From assembly GCA_907165135.1 (NCBI GenBank), contig OU015567.1, forward strand, positions 11,785,001-11,849,000: a stretch of 64,000 nt of DNA, read 5' to 3'. Shown in pieces: positions 30,965-42,606 of this stretch. The notes below the pieces were generated by a model that did not search any database, was not told the DNA's origin, and saw nothing but the letters and a program-made list of their open reading frames with translations. How positions within the stretch are numbered: position 1 is the stretch's first letter; each line of letters begins with the position of its first letter. The position numbers and the translations under genes were made by a program. The stretch comes from Oikopleura dioica. Its lineage: Eukaryota > Chordata > Appendicularia > Copelata > Oikopleuridae.

Positions 30965-31502
30965 ATGCGAAACTCAGCAAGTGTCTCGAGAAGCAACGAC
31001 TTTGAGACCAAGAGAAATGTAGAGCTATCAAAACTTCACATGATCGGCGATGTTCTCATCCATGTTTACAGAATGATAGCAGACCAGGAATACCCAGATA
31101 GATGGGCTCTGAATGCTGCTTGCTGTCAAAAGTAAGTAACATTTCAATAAAAATATGCAAGATTCCAAAATTTCTTTCAGAGCTTGGTTCAAGCTGTACC
31201 TCGAGGAAGCTGATCGATATTATCACCACCAAATGTTTTCTCCGCGTTCGATGGCAGCTATTGGATCAATTTTTGCACATTCTCTCCGTCATATGGCCAA
31301 AATACTCAATATCTACGATGAATGGACCAGGAATTCCTTGAAAAGCTCTCTTATTTATAAACTGGAGCAAGAAGAATCAGAAAATCTCCTCGACTTTTGG
31401 TGCGAGCAAGAAATGGACCCGCGAAGAAGACGAGAGCTAATTCAACAATGCGTTCTGAAAACAGAAATACCACCGGCTGCTCTTGGACACTATTACTTTT
31501 AA
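30965..31502 (+). CDS. Unrecognised two-exon protein, 162 aa
   Basis: Exons 30965..31131 and 31181..31502 join in phase through a 49-bp GT-AG intron. The product appears all-helical and charged, with runs such as KLHMIGDVLIHVYRMI, AWFKLYLEEADRYYHHQM and EMDPRRRRELIQQ, and one CC pair before the junction. No signal peptide or membrane span is seen, so it should be soluble and intracellular. I do not recognise a family. The intron with a consensus donor and a TTTCTTTCAG acceptor, with open frame on both sides, is the reason to call it a gene. Confidence 0.6.
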
Positions 31503-31908
31503 AAATGTCGATGCTGAATCTTACAAATAAGCGCTTCTTTCAATCTTCGAATCTGCTGTATCTTCACTGCTCAAAACACTGACCAACTATTCTCGTCAAA
31601 TTTTAAAATTTCTACGTTTAATAAATACGTCTTCATTAATTTCCGAGTCAAGAATTCCGACATTTAAAAAGGGAAAATGTGACATTTTAAATGTCCGAGT
31701 TGTCATAACGACTGTTTCTATAGGCAAAAATTTATAAGTTCACATTAGTTACAACGGTCTGAGAAGTATCTAGTGTCTTACAAAATGCGTTATTCACAAA
31801 AAAGTTGACTGAATTCAAAGGGAAAATACGGTTCTCTATTTCAATTTGAACACCATAATAGCGTTTGAAACCGGTAGAGACGGTCATTTACCAGTAATTC
31901 TAATCTTT
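31503..31908. other. Region between the orphan gene and U4
   Basis: Holds the 3' end of the orphan gene (AATAAA near 31619) and must contain the U4 promoter. I could not identify a snRNA proximal sequence element by eye. Confidence 0.5.
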
Positions 31909-32053
31909 AGCTTTGCGCAGTGGCAGTATCGTAAACGATGAGGTTTATCCGAGTTGCGATTATTGCTAATTGAAAACTATACCCAATACCCCGCCATGCG
32001 GACGTGAAATACCGTCCACATAGGCAATTTCTGAAGGAGGCTACGGTCTCCTC
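31909..32053 (+). ncRNA. U4 spliceosomal snRNA
   Basis: The 5' part AGCTTTGCGCAGTGGCAGTA followed by TCGTA, GATGAGGTTTATCCGAG, CGATTATTGCTAATTGAAAAC and CCCAATACCCCGCC is the canonical U4 core: stem II pairing region with U6, 5' stem-loop with the kink-turn, and stem I. The central stem-loop (GGACGTGAAATACCGTCC) is followed by the Sm-site region GGCAATTTCTGA and a 3' hairpin GGAGGCTACGGTCTCC. U4 chaperones U6 before spliceosome activation. The 5' end is well placed; the 3' end is approximate. Confidence 0.95.
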
Positions 32054-32463
32054 GTAATAACGAAGATTTTGAACAGCCAAAATGGTGCAAAAAATCTGCC
32101 AACATCAACCCTAAAAATTTTCATGATGATCGTATGAACGAAGACGCCCAAATGAAACTTTATATTTGCGGAATCCTGCAAGTTTTATCAGAAGTAAGAA
32201 TACAAATTGGATAACTATCCAATACACTTGTATTCTGTGATCGAATATATTTAAAAGATCTTTATTGCATTAAAATATCTGTTACACAAATTTCATTCGG
32301 TAGTTGCTCGACAGCAACTGAAGCTCCAGGTTTTCGGACAGTGTTGCGGATTTCAGTTATTTAAATTTTCAGTCGATAGTATTTACAGAAGAGCAAAAAG
32401 AGAACGAAAATTTTGAATGGGCACGGTGAAAAAAGAGGATGAATTATGCTGAAGGACTTATGC
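32054..32463. other. Region between U4 and the first UBE2J-like gene
   Basis: No gene seen. It probably holds the 3' processing signal of U4 and the 3' untranslated region of the convergent E2 gene. Confidence 0.45.
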
Positions 32464-33446
32464 TTAGTCGATGACGATCACGTCGTCGTTTTTCTTTTTC
32501 TTCGGTGGATTTTGAAGTGGCTGTGGCTTGTCCTCTTCGTCGGAGTCGATTATAATCGCTTGGGTTTGAACTAAAATCACAATTGACCATATTTGACAGC
32601 GTTTCTATTTATTACCTGGTCGAACGCGTTTTGGGCTAGGTGGGGCAGCTTGCTCAGGTTTTTTCTCCGCCTTTGCTGGGGGTTGCAGTGCCCCGGCACG
32701 AGCATTTTTGCGCGCTAGAACTTGAAGTAAACATATGTTTTAAGATGCTTGTCTACCTGGAAATTGAGGAAGATTTCGAACAAGCGGAAGTCTCGCCAAT
32801 TTAGCTTTTCTATCTTCCTTGATTTTCTCGACTTCCGCAGTGTTGTCTGGGTAAGATTTCTTTGGAGGTTTCTTAGAAGGGCCTGCTGATTTGTTGCTAT
32901 CTTCTTTGTCAAGGATCTCGCCAAGTGCTTCTGGGAAATATTCGTGGAAGTCTTTGAAGTTCTTCTTATTCCACTCTCCTGATGCATCAGCGAGCTTCTG
33001 TCGTTTCTCATTGGACTCTAGCATGCTTCCGATCCCCACTGACTCCTCGGCCATAAATGAGGAGATGCCATTGATGATCGTTCGTGGGCCCCACATCGGC
33101 GACCACGTTTCTGGGTGGTAGCTTGAAATCGACAGACACAGCTTTCTACCGGTAGCTAGTCGACCGTTTGGCGTCATCATATAGATTTCTGGGCCTTTGA
33201 AGGGGTAGTCTTTTGGAAACATGAGGTGGCCAACGTAATAACCGCGTTCGTAAGGAGTGTCTTTTGGGCCTAAACGCTATCTTTTCTGACGAAAATTCTT
33301 ATAAATTAACCTTTGATACAGTACCACCATTTCATGAGATTGGCCGGATCAGGCTTTGCCCATTGTCCTGGTGTAGGATCGTTTTCCATATCTATCAGGT
33401 CTTGTTTCAGACGTTTTACGGCCATAGGACTCGGTCCAACCGACAT
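32464..33446 (-). CDS. UBE2J-like ubiquitin-conjugating enzyme with SIM-like tail, copy A
   Basis: Exons 33446..33311, 33269..32757, 32720..32616 and 32570..32464 give 286 residues. It is an E2 of the UBC6/UBE2J class: VKRLKQDLIDM, PFKGPEIYMMTPNGR, the active site LCLSIS (Cys90) and HPETWSPMWGPRTIINGISSFM. UBE2J enzymes normally end in a membrane anchor for ER-associated degradation; here there is no hydrophobic span. Instead the tail is Lys/Pro-rich and holds two SUMO-interacting-motif-like cores next to acidic residues, AIIIDSDEED (about 256-265) and DDVIVID at the very end. This suggests a soluble, perhaps nuclear E2 that could be guided to SUMO-modified targets; that role is inferred. A sister gene lies 255 bp upstream on the same strand. 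Confidence 0.85.
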
Positions 33447-33701
33447 TTTCACCCTTTTCGATTTTGCTAGTACCCCTTGAATAGAATTTAATTCATTGCA
33501 AGTTAGTTTAATTGTATTGACAGTTAACTTGAGTAGTACATATATTTTTTTGTATCTGTAGATTGAGCAGTTGCTTTCAGCATTTTTATGACAGCGTTTG
33601 GTAGCGAATTATGATTCAGATTATAGTGGAAAATGAAAATAAAAAAGTCAAAAACGAGTGTAATAGCGGTAGGTTTCTATAGAGAGGTAGTTGACTTTTT
33701 C

Positions 33702-34620
33702 TCAGTCGATGATAACGACATCGTCGTTTTTCAGCTTCTTTGGTGCATCTCGTCGAGCTCCAGGTTCATCGTCGTCGGAGAGGATTATCGGGTCGTCAAC
33801 CGCTAAGATACAGTTAGATTATAGGACAAACCGTTTCATTTTACCTGGGCGGACACGCTTAGCGACAACCACGGCTGCTGACTTCTGCTTCTCCTTTTTT
33901 GCTTGAGCTAAAATGCATGCACTTTAATTTCATAATTTATTGCTAATTGCAACCTTGAGCTTGAGGGAGTCTTCGAACAACAGGGTCTCTCGCCGGCTTA
34001 CCAGCTGTATTGCTCGGCTTTACAGGTTTGACCGGCTTCTTTGAAGGACCTGCGTCATTATTTTCACCTTGTTTGTCTAGAATCGCGGCCATCGCTTCCG
34101 GAAAATACTCTTGAAATTCTGGCAACTTTTTGATGTTCCATGATCCAGATTCCTCTGCGAATTTCTCCCGGTGTTGCTTTGACATTTTGAGGGAGCCATG
34201 TCCGTTCGATTCTTCCGCCATAAAAGACCGGATACCGTTGATGATAGTCCGCGGGCCCCAAAGAGGGGACCATGTTTCAGGGTGCCAGCCGCAGATAGTC
34301 AAGCAAAGCTTTGTGTCTAGGGCTAATCGGCCATTGGGCGTTCTCATGTAGATATCTGGTCCCTTGAAGGGATATTCTTTCGGAAAGATGAGATATCCAA
34401 CATAGAAGCCGCGTTTGTAGTCCGTATCCTCAGGCCCTAAAATTCATTTGGTCGTATTCGAATCTCAAATGAGGATGAACGAACCTTGGATACAGTAATG
34501 CCATTTCAAGATATTTGCTGGGTCTGGCTTTGCCCATTGCCCCGGAGTGGGTTCGCTCTGCATTTCAAGAAAGTCCTTTTGGAGTCTTTTCACTGCCATT
34601 TGATTGTGACCCTGCGACAT
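33702..34620 (-). CDS. UBE2J-like ubiquitin-conjugating enzyme with SIM-like tail, copy B
   Basis: Exons 34620..34485, 34436..33954, 33907..33845 and 33802..33702 give 260 residues, with the same four-exon plan and phases as copy A. The E2 core is well kept (VKRLQKDFLEM, PFKGPDIYMRTPNGR, LCLTIC with Cys90, HPETWSPLWGPRTIINGIRSFM). The linker is shorter and divergent (PSKKPVKPVKPS), but the tail again carries SIM-like cores with acidic neighbours, PIILSDDDE and DDVVIID as the last residues. Retention of both motifs while the linker has drifted argues that they are selected. No membrane anchor is present. Copies A and B arose by tandem duplication and probably both work. Confidence 0.85.
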
Positions 34621-35030
34621 TTCGACCCTTTACGATTTTCTCACTGAATGAATGCAAATGAAAAAGAGGTTTCAATTTTTAATCATTTATTTTGTTCATT
34701 TTTGCTGGGCAATTATGCGTCACCATATATATTTCATATTTATCTCGCTTTGTACAGATTTAAAATCGTAAATTCGACAAATGTGCAATGCTGGGAGGGC
34801 TTCCAGCTGTTTTAAGGCATTTTCCAGTTTGGAAGAGGGGTTTTGAATTGAAGCTGACATAAGCTAGTTTTTGTGTACAAGAAGAAATTCGCAGAATAAA
34901 ATATAGAATGCATTGAGATTTCTTATATTCTGAACTTTTTCGGACACTCGAGGTTAGTTGTGGCTCTCATTTGAGAACAGTTAGGATTAAGTTATTCTAG
35001 CAGTGGAAATCGCGAGAGCTTGGTTCTCGT

Positions 35031-37637
35031 CTATGTCTCCACGGTATCAACATTTGGATATTTCTTTCTCATCCGCGCAACATCGTCACGGAAAAGAAGC
35101 GGGTCAAATCGAACCTCTGTATCTATCAGCGGCACAGTTCCATACTCGTCGACAAAGAAGTTCATACACTGCTGACGCTCCGTAAAATGCGCGTTATTCT
35201 CCCACCGACTCGCGAGCTTCCCAACGACGGGCTGAGGCTCGGTCGAGTCGGTTTTTGTCATGTATTGCTTCTTTTGAGTAACTTTGACAGGTGGCTGGCC
35301 GGATATGTCGGAAACCATGAAGTTCATTAAGATGTCCTCGCAGTTGCTGTAGTCATTTACTTTCTTTAGCATGGTGGATGGAAGACTTTGGAACAGGTGG
35401 AAGTAGTACTTGTGAATGATAGCAGCGCCAGTAAGAACGATGCTGTAATGATTGCCCCATTGCGAAGTATATCGCCACGGAGTCGTCTTGCTTGAAGACC
35501 GATTGTAATGTCTCTGAAGATTGGTTATCTACTGACGGGATGTAAACAACTTACCCGCGACGGAAAGCCAACAATGCGCTCTGGAAACGATAACCAGGTG
35601 GAGAATGCAAAAGCTATTTCTTCTGGATGCAAGGAAACATCGTTATCGAGAGACAAGACGGCATCATACTCAATTTGATCGTAGGGGAAGAGTCTGTTCG
35701 ACACTTTTAGTTCATCTTCTCTTAGCAGCAAAAAACTTTTCCCCTTCGGGGGAGGAGGCCAGCGGGAATCGACTGGTGGAGGATGTTCGCAAGCCCAAAG
35801 GACGATTACTTGCCCGCTATAAGTCATAAAATGGAGGCAAAATGAAAACAATCTTACCAAGATTCAGTTTTCCAAAGATTTTTGATCAGCTTGATAATAG
35901 GCGCGGCGGAAGAAGGCACAGTCTGTACGGTGTGAATAAGGGCAGTGAATTTTGTATCGAGCGAGTGCTCCTTCTTCTCAATGTAAAACGGTGTATTGCT
36001 TGGGCGTAGATTTGGAACTAAACTGAGCGCGCCGGGTGTCGAGTTCCAGACGAATTGGGGCGCACTTGCTTCAGGAAAGATGCGCTGACGGATGATCTCC
36101 AGTGTCGTTTTAACAATCTGGTCGACGGAACTGAAATAAGTACTGTACAAATTGGCTCCTTCTTGGCGCATTCTGAGCACGTTGGCTGGGGAGACGTCCT
36201 CCAGGTGCTGTCCAAGCTCCAGTAGAAGTTTTTCGTCCCAGTTGATTGTGGAGCGCTCCCAGTCAATGACTTCACTAGAATTTCGTTGATATATGATTGA
36301 CGTAGAAAGTTTAGACCTGAATGGAAGAACCCAATCATCGGCTAAAACAACAGGGACACAAGCTTGCTGAAGCGTTTCGATAAAGCGGAAGCTTCCCAAT
36401 CTTCGACCTCTGGGAACGAGACAGAACGTGGAATTTTTGAGTAGTGAGATGTAATCCCACCGATCGTACTCTTCGTTATCAGCGGCACATTTATCGAGGC
36501 ATTCTCGATTAGGGCAGAGTTTCTCCCAATCTTTTCCGTGACGGCAAGTTGTCAGCATTACGCTTCTCGAGCCATCGTGGAGGTGATAAAGAGAGTTACG
36601 AGTAACTGAGCCGATTCCATTGAGATATCGCTTTCCTAAAAGGCTTGTTATAAATTTGTGATCAAATCTTTTGTCCCAGAATGATAGGGATTGTAGGTCA
36701 AGGGTGTTGCCGGGCAAATAAATCACCGTCAGACGTAGTTAAGATAAGTTTTTTGTTTACCTTTGAACGACATGAGATGCGCGCCGAAAGAAGGCCACTT
36801 TGCAATTGCGCTCTCGGCGTAGTGCTTTCCCTTGGCGGGGTGGGTCTCGCCCCAGAGCGGCAACGACACGTCAAATCCACTGCGGTACTTCTGATACGAA
36901 ATCGACGCCTTGGCTAGCATCGCGTGCCCAAGGTCAAACCCGAGGTCCTCGAGATAATCTGGCCAGGTGCCAGAGTACAGGTTGAAGACGAGGTGGTTCT
37001 CTCCATTGTTCCACGTCGGTATTTGGGACAGTCGCCCAGCGAAGTTTTTTACGTAGCGTTCTTTCGATAGAGGATCTCGGTCAATCGAATCCACAGATAA
37101 GACTAATAATTTAATAACAATGTTCGAATTAGCTAATTGCACATACTCTTTATACAGGCTTCACTGATATTTTCTGTGTAATAAGGCGTCCGTTTAATCG
37201 AGTTCAATATCTTCAGGTAGTTAGCCGAGAGCGTGCCGTATTCTTCTTTACGTGGATAAATGTAAACCTTGAAACCGTGCTTTTTACAATTTGCGTCGTT
37301 GAAGCAGTTTTCCATGCGGCACTGGCGCGAGTCCAGCACGCGATTCACCGTTTCCACCTCGTCAAAAGCTCCGACACCATTTTCCTCTGAATAAACTGAT
37401 GATTTAACAATTTATTGCCAGTGAAATACCATCGTCGTAGGAAATATTAGGCTCATTGTAGTCGCGTGAGCGCCGTTTCCGGTGGTTTTCGCCGTGTTCA
37501 TCGTTGGATAAAGCGTACTGGGCCTGATGGTTGATGTAGAGAATCACTAAAAGTTGATTGAGTCGGGAGTAGGAAAACTGTTACTTACACAAAAAGATAG
37601 CAACACATGCAAGTCCATAGCGCTTTATACAACGCAT
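35031..37637 (-). CDS. ext1: Exostosin-1 (EXT1) heparan sulfate co-polymerase
   Basis: Exons 37637..37589, 37546..37430, 37386..37147, 37102..36761, 36635..35858, 35816..35555 and 35513..35031 encode 756 residues, matching EXT1 (746 in human). EXT1 with EXT2 polymerises the GlcA/GlcNAc chain of heparan sulfate in the Golgi. The N-terminus has a short cytosolic part and one anchor (YGLACVAIFLLILYI), giving type II topology. The exostosin domain carries NLYSGTWPDY, KGKRYLNGIGS and VPRGRRLGSFRF; the C-terminal GT64 domain has VIVLWACEHP, the LDNDVSL acidic motif, SFPERIVGFPSR, NCEDILMNF and VKVTQKKQY. All introns are GT-AG. A TTAG acceptor directly abuts the ATG, 239 bp behind the PDHA stop, so it may be the second gene of an operon. 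Confidence 0.97.
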
Positions 37638-37876
37638 CTAAGTTGGGTTCTCGTGGAAGAAATCGTTCTCAGTGAAAATTCTTCCAACAGTGTTTCCGAT
37701 TACGAAAGTGCATCTGAAAATTCCTTTGTCAGAAAAAAGGTAAGAAAAGATTGTTTGAACTTGAATTCATGGGTATTCATGGGTTTCTTAGGTGAGTTGA
37801 AGGAAATTGGCTTTCACATATTTTCTGTTGATTCAATAAATAGGAAGTTACACCAGAACTGGCTCTGGAGGCGCGT

Positions 37877-39531
37877 TTACAAGTTGACGTTGTGCTCATA
37901 TGTGCTGTAAGAGTTGCAAGATCGGACTTTGAAAGGCTTCGAGGTCTGTAACGGTTTGGCGAATGTCGCTTTTTCCGCTCGAGATGAGAAGAAAAGCTCA
38001 AGGAAGCAATAACCCCATTTAAACTAAAGATAGATTTCTTTTTCGAAAAACCGCCCTTGACGATGTTGTGTGCGATGCCATCCATGGATGGTTCTGGGGA
38101 GCTGAGAGCCTCTCCAGTCTCGGCCTCGATAAGTTTCTTGACCTCCTTGTCGATGGACTTGACCTGGTCGGCAGTCAACAAACCAGCGTCGATGCATCGC
38201 TTTCGGAAGCCAGTAATGGGGTCAAGGGTCTTCTTCATGCTCTGGACCTGAAAACATGCTAGCTTTGGAAGTGTTTTTTGAAAGGTACCTCGTCTCGAGT
38301 TCGGTAAGAAGTTCCAGGGTCGGACCTATTATAGATAATAACAATGAATAAATAAAATTATAGTACATAGAGTGACCGTGGTATCTGTAAGTCTTCAACT
38401 CAATAAGAAGGGGACCATTTTCAAGGACGAACTTCTTGGCCCACTTGGTAGCTTCTCGGACAGCAACAACATCCATACCATCAACAAGAATACCAGGAAT
38501 GTAACCAGCTCGCTTGTAAAACTCAGTCGAAGCGGAGTGTCGATCGACGGAGGTACCCATGCCGTACTGGTTGTTCTCGCAGACGAATATGGCTGGGAGC
38601 TTCCAGAGCTAAAGAAACGGATTAGTGAGATGGGTTTATGATTGAAAAATTACCTTAGAGAGGTTGTAAGCTTCAAAGATCTGTCCCTGGGAGGCAGCTC
38701 CATCGCCATAGATGGAAATAGAAATACCACCATTGTTGGTGTACTTCTGGTTCCAGGCGAGTCCAGCGCCAAGAGGAACTTGAGCACCAACGATTCCGTT
38801 GCCTAAAAGATTGATTACTAAAACCCGATTTATAATTATTGGATAAGCAATCAATTATCATATTAAATTAGCCATGACCTCCCAGAACAAAGGTCAAACA
38901 GAATATAAGCGAAAATTTTAATGGCTTATCATTCTTTAAATCTAGGGTTAATTATGATTGGCAGACGCGCCGTCGATGGAGTTCAAAAAGTGTTAATTAT
39001 CTTAAACCCGCAGAAAAAGTCAATAAAATCGGCAATTACCTCCGTAGAATCCATCAGCATACATGTGCATGGATCCCCCTCGGCCGCGGGCACATCCCAA
39101 GTCTCGTCCGAAGAGTTCCGCAAGGACCTCCTTGACTGGAATGCCGCGGACGTAAGTCCAGCCGTGCGCTCTGTAGCTCGTAATTACGTCGTCGGTGCCT
39201 TCAATTGCATTCTCCATGCCGACGCAGCACGCCTCCTGTCCGTCGTAAAGGTGACAAAAGCCACGGATCACTGATCGCAATTCACACTGGGCTATTACGA
39301 GTTTTAATCACCTTTCTGTTTGTAAAGCTGATCGGCTTTGAGCTCCATGCGTCGGATAGTCTGCATCTGGGTGTAGTACTTAATGGCTTCCTCGCTGGTT
39401 ACGGTGCCAGAAGATGGAGGACCATCAGCGGGAGCGATGTCATGGAGGAGTACAGGGTTGAAATCGAAGCTTGCAGAGCTAGCGAATCGATTGAGCGAAC
39501 GGAGAGGAGCAGAGAGGACGCGGCGCAGCAT
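37877..39531 (-). CDS. pdha1: Pyruvate dehydrogenase E1 component subunit alpha
   Basis: Exons 39531..39312, 39270..39040, 38802..38654, 38608..38367, 38325..38289, 38247..38056 and 37945..37877 give 379 residues. The enzyme decarboxylates pyruvate in the mitochondrial matrix as part of the PDH complex. The Arg/Ser-rich start ([19 protein letters not shown]) is a mitochondrial presequence. Motifs are [30 protein letters not shown], the thiamine-diphosphate motif [25 protein letters not shown] and the phosphorylation loop [12 protein letters not shown]. The last intron (37946..38055) needs a GG-AG cut to keep the PF.VR C-terminal segment in frame; the others are GT-AG. A TATTCAG acceptor sits one base before the ATG, suggesting trans-splicing. 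Confidence 0.95.
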
Positions 39532-41214
39532 TCTGAATAATTATGACTTGTTGATAAGATGTGTGCTAAGAGCTTGAGGTTAATTTGCACGTTTTTGACG
39601 TCATTTTACGGAGAGGATTTAAAACCTTTTATGGGCGTTCATAATTTATTGAATGTCATTTATTTGTAAATTTTAATCGGGGCTTTACTTTTCGAAAACT
39701 TTCTCATAATTAAATATCACGAATTGATAAATTTGTCCCGCAAGAGTTGAACTTCCCGAACCAAGAAATATAAAAAAAAAGTGATGAGCTAATCCTTTTT
39801 GACTTTCGCGGACAAAGAAGATTTTGATTATCGAGCTTGTCAGTCTGTAAATAAGAGGTGCCTCCTAATAAGGTGCCCCTCCATTCACAATTGACAAGTA
39901 GGTCTCATTATCTTTGTCTAAAAATAAGAAGAAAAAACGAAGAAGACGAGGAGTCTCCGAAATTTAATCTGTTAAAGGTGGTTTGGATTCCCCGTTTTTT
40001 CAAAAATAACATCGCGTGACAATGAGCCATGAAAAAAGTACTCATAAAGTTAATCAGTAAAATCTCTACCGATCACTAAGTTCGTCACGTAGAGGAAAAC
40101 CCAAGCCGGCTTTTATGATGGTTTTATGGCTATCAATGTGCCTTTGAAGAAAGGAAAACCAGCGTTCATAAGAAAGTGACAACGAGTCAATCATCCTTAC
40201 TTAGCACTTTTTCCTTTCCGGAAGCGGGCTTTTGTTCTAAGGAAGAATTGGGATAGCTTCTCTTTGTGAAAAAAATAATCGGTCGATAAGGGGTGCTAAA
40301 CTGGTTTCAAATGAATTTCCAGCTGAATAATCTAATGTGGTCTATTTTCAGGGGATTTAAGAAATCAAGTATAAATCGAAAATGATTTAAAAGTATGTAA
40401 AGAATTTGTTATTTTGAGATTGAAATATTTACCATTTTCCCGATTTTCAAAATTTTCTCGTTGTTTATCTTCTCCCTGGCCCTTTCTCTCTCGTTCCCGC
40501 GCTCGTAGGAGCCAAACAATAAGGGCATATTTGGCTTGTGTAAAAAATACTGGCGAAAAAAGGGTAAAATTTGCTTCGTCGGATTCCACGTTGGCCCAGT
40601 TTTCCGGGCACAGCGGGGCTCAATCCTGGTGATGATGGGAGAGCTGGTCGACGAAGCTGGCCTCGCGGGCTCCCTCTCGAGGCCCTTCAGCCCGAGCTCG
40701 TAGTCTTTTTGAGGCCAGCTGCGCTCTCTATCAATCAAACTTTCTCAACTCGGCATGTGCCTTTTCATCTTTTCACCAAAAATACCAACGACCGCAAAAA
40801 AAATTTGCCCCCGATATGCCGGAATCTTTATTTTTCAAAAAGTGACTAATTAGTCTTCCATGATCGCGATGAAAAATTTCCGCCCAGCGTGAATTTATTT
40901 GAACAAGGCGAGAAAGAGTAGAGCAAGGTCTCAAGTTCATGGGACTTTCAAGTATCACGTACTTTTGGTACCTACTGAGCGGAAAGAGTGGACTTGATAT
41001 TTGATTTATATGGCAATAAATGACAAATCAACTTTATGAAAGTGCATAAAGAATGAATATAAAACCCTTTAACGTCACATCAATGTTAGTAAAAAACAAG
41101 CCAAGCGAAATTTAATTAACAGAATTTATTGGTAATTGAAGAAATGCGGTAAATGGCAGTTATGATAACTTTGGCAAGATATAAATTTTAAATAAAACGA
41201 CACAACCGATTATT
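39532..41214. other. Intergenic region upstream of PDHA
   Basis: No supportable gene. A 109-codon ORF on the minus strand (40409-40738) is rich in Arg/Glu and starts in Pro/Ser-rich text, without splice partners, and I treat it as chance. Promoter elements for PDHA and the 3' end of the next gene should lie here. Confidence 0.5.
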
Positions 41215-42221
41215 TCATTCTAGTGGATCCATCGACAATTCATCTGGATTTTCTTTTACTTCAGTTGGTTGCAGAGTAACGGTACTCTGGCCGTTGCCTG
41301 TAACGATGATCGGAGCCAATTGCGCCGGTAAATCTTCCGGAATATTCTCTTTTTCGGGCATTCTCTGTCTCTGAAAAATAAGAGTTATTGAAATTAGGGA
41401 GAACGAAGATTACCTGTTGCTCCGCTTCGTAATTCTTTTTCATGTTCCGCATGAACGATTTGAACGCTTCTTTATCAACCTTTGATTTCTGGCCAGCAAC
41501 GACTTGAAGAATTTCTGAAAGAACTATAGTCATTTATTTCAGGATATTTTCTCACTCACGTCTTGCAGATGGAAGACCGTGTCCTTTCGGAACGGACATG
41601 AGCATCAGTCCACTCGTTGAGAGTCGCTTAAGTTTCTGGACAGACATCTCCGCATGTATAAAGCCGCACATTTTCTTGTCAGAAACTCTTGGTGCTTCGA
41701 ACCTGTCTCTAGTCATTTTCTTGGGCTAAAGCAAAACTGAATGTAGAAAGCTTGTATTAGTCTTACATCAATCTTGAAGGGGCCTTCAGGACCAAGTCCG
41801 GGAGGAATGAAGCCTCCAGTTATTAGCTTTCTTCCTTGTTGCCGTGGAGGCAGATGTCGAAAATGTTGCTCGGGAAGTTTCAGTGTTGCAGGAGTGCGAT
41901 ATAAAGGTGCTCTGTAATCACTTGATTCTTGATGATTCACAGTCGGCCCAATTCCTGTCAAGACCCTACGATTTGCCTACGAGAGAGGTCATCAGAAATT
42001 GACACAGATGACCTTACATGTTGCTGAAGCTTCTCAGGGCGTAACTGAATGGGTTGAACTTGAGGATTAGGAGTTTCTTTTGGTTTCTTCAGAGTCTGAG
42101 TGACAGGTTTTTGCGTGTCCATATCCAAAATTGTTTCTGATTCTGCTGGCTTGAATTTGTGTCTCTGGCTTGACTCTTCCACTGGAGATATCGCATTTTC
42201 CTGGCTCGATGTTGCGGACAT
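41215..42221 (-). CDS. Unrecognised protein, 278 aa, five exons
   Basis: Exons 42221..42018, 41976..41767, 41725..41560, 41514..41414 and 41370..41215 join in phase with GT-AG introns. The first 70 residues are polar and disordered (Ser/Gln/Pro/Lys). The middle has the compact segment GFIPPGLGPEGPFKIDPKKMTRD and the Cys-containing SDKKMCGFIHAEMSVQKLKRL, followed by a helical KSFMRNMKKNYEAEQQ stretch and an acidic tail. No signal peptide or membrane span is seen, so it is probably a soluble nuclear or cytosolic protein. I do not recognise its family. It follows the long nuclear gene by 385 bp on the same strand. Confidence 0.7.
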
Positions 42222-42606
42222 TCTCAATCTTTAAAATTCAATTAACATGACAGAGAATTGAGTTTCAAGAATTTTCTGGGCAGTAAATGAATGGCAGATA
42301 ATTGAAGAAACACACGGGCTAAATATATATAGAAAAATAGGTAAATGAACTGTATGAAAATAACTGAATTGTGCGTGAAATAAATAAATATAGACGTTCG
42401 CTTGTCTATCGACATTCTGGTGACCAGTGCTGATGATTTTTGAAGCCACTTATTGTACTAAAAATATGTTTATCGCTCATGCATTTTTCATCGAGTATTA
42501 CGTGTATTTTTGTCGACAGACACTGCACTGTATGTTCCATTGCTTATCTTCTACTTGCTTTTTGCGCTTTGCTTAACTTCAAAGATAGGAAATAATAAAT
42601 AGGTAT
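42222..42606. other. Spacer between two minus-strand genes
   Basis: No gene seen in 385 bp. A TTTTAAAG acceptor-like sequence ends six bases before the ATG at 42221, which may serve trans-splicing. Confidence 0.4.

Noticed and set aside
36636..36760. Open extension (starting MIYLPGNTLD) continuous with the EXT1 exon
   Set aside because: It is a 125-bp intron; removing it restores the KGKRYLNGIGS text typical of EXT1.
40409..40738. 109-codon minus-strand ORF between PDHA and the next gene
   Set aside because: Arg/Glu repeats from simple sequence; no acceptor near the ATG and no recognisable domain.
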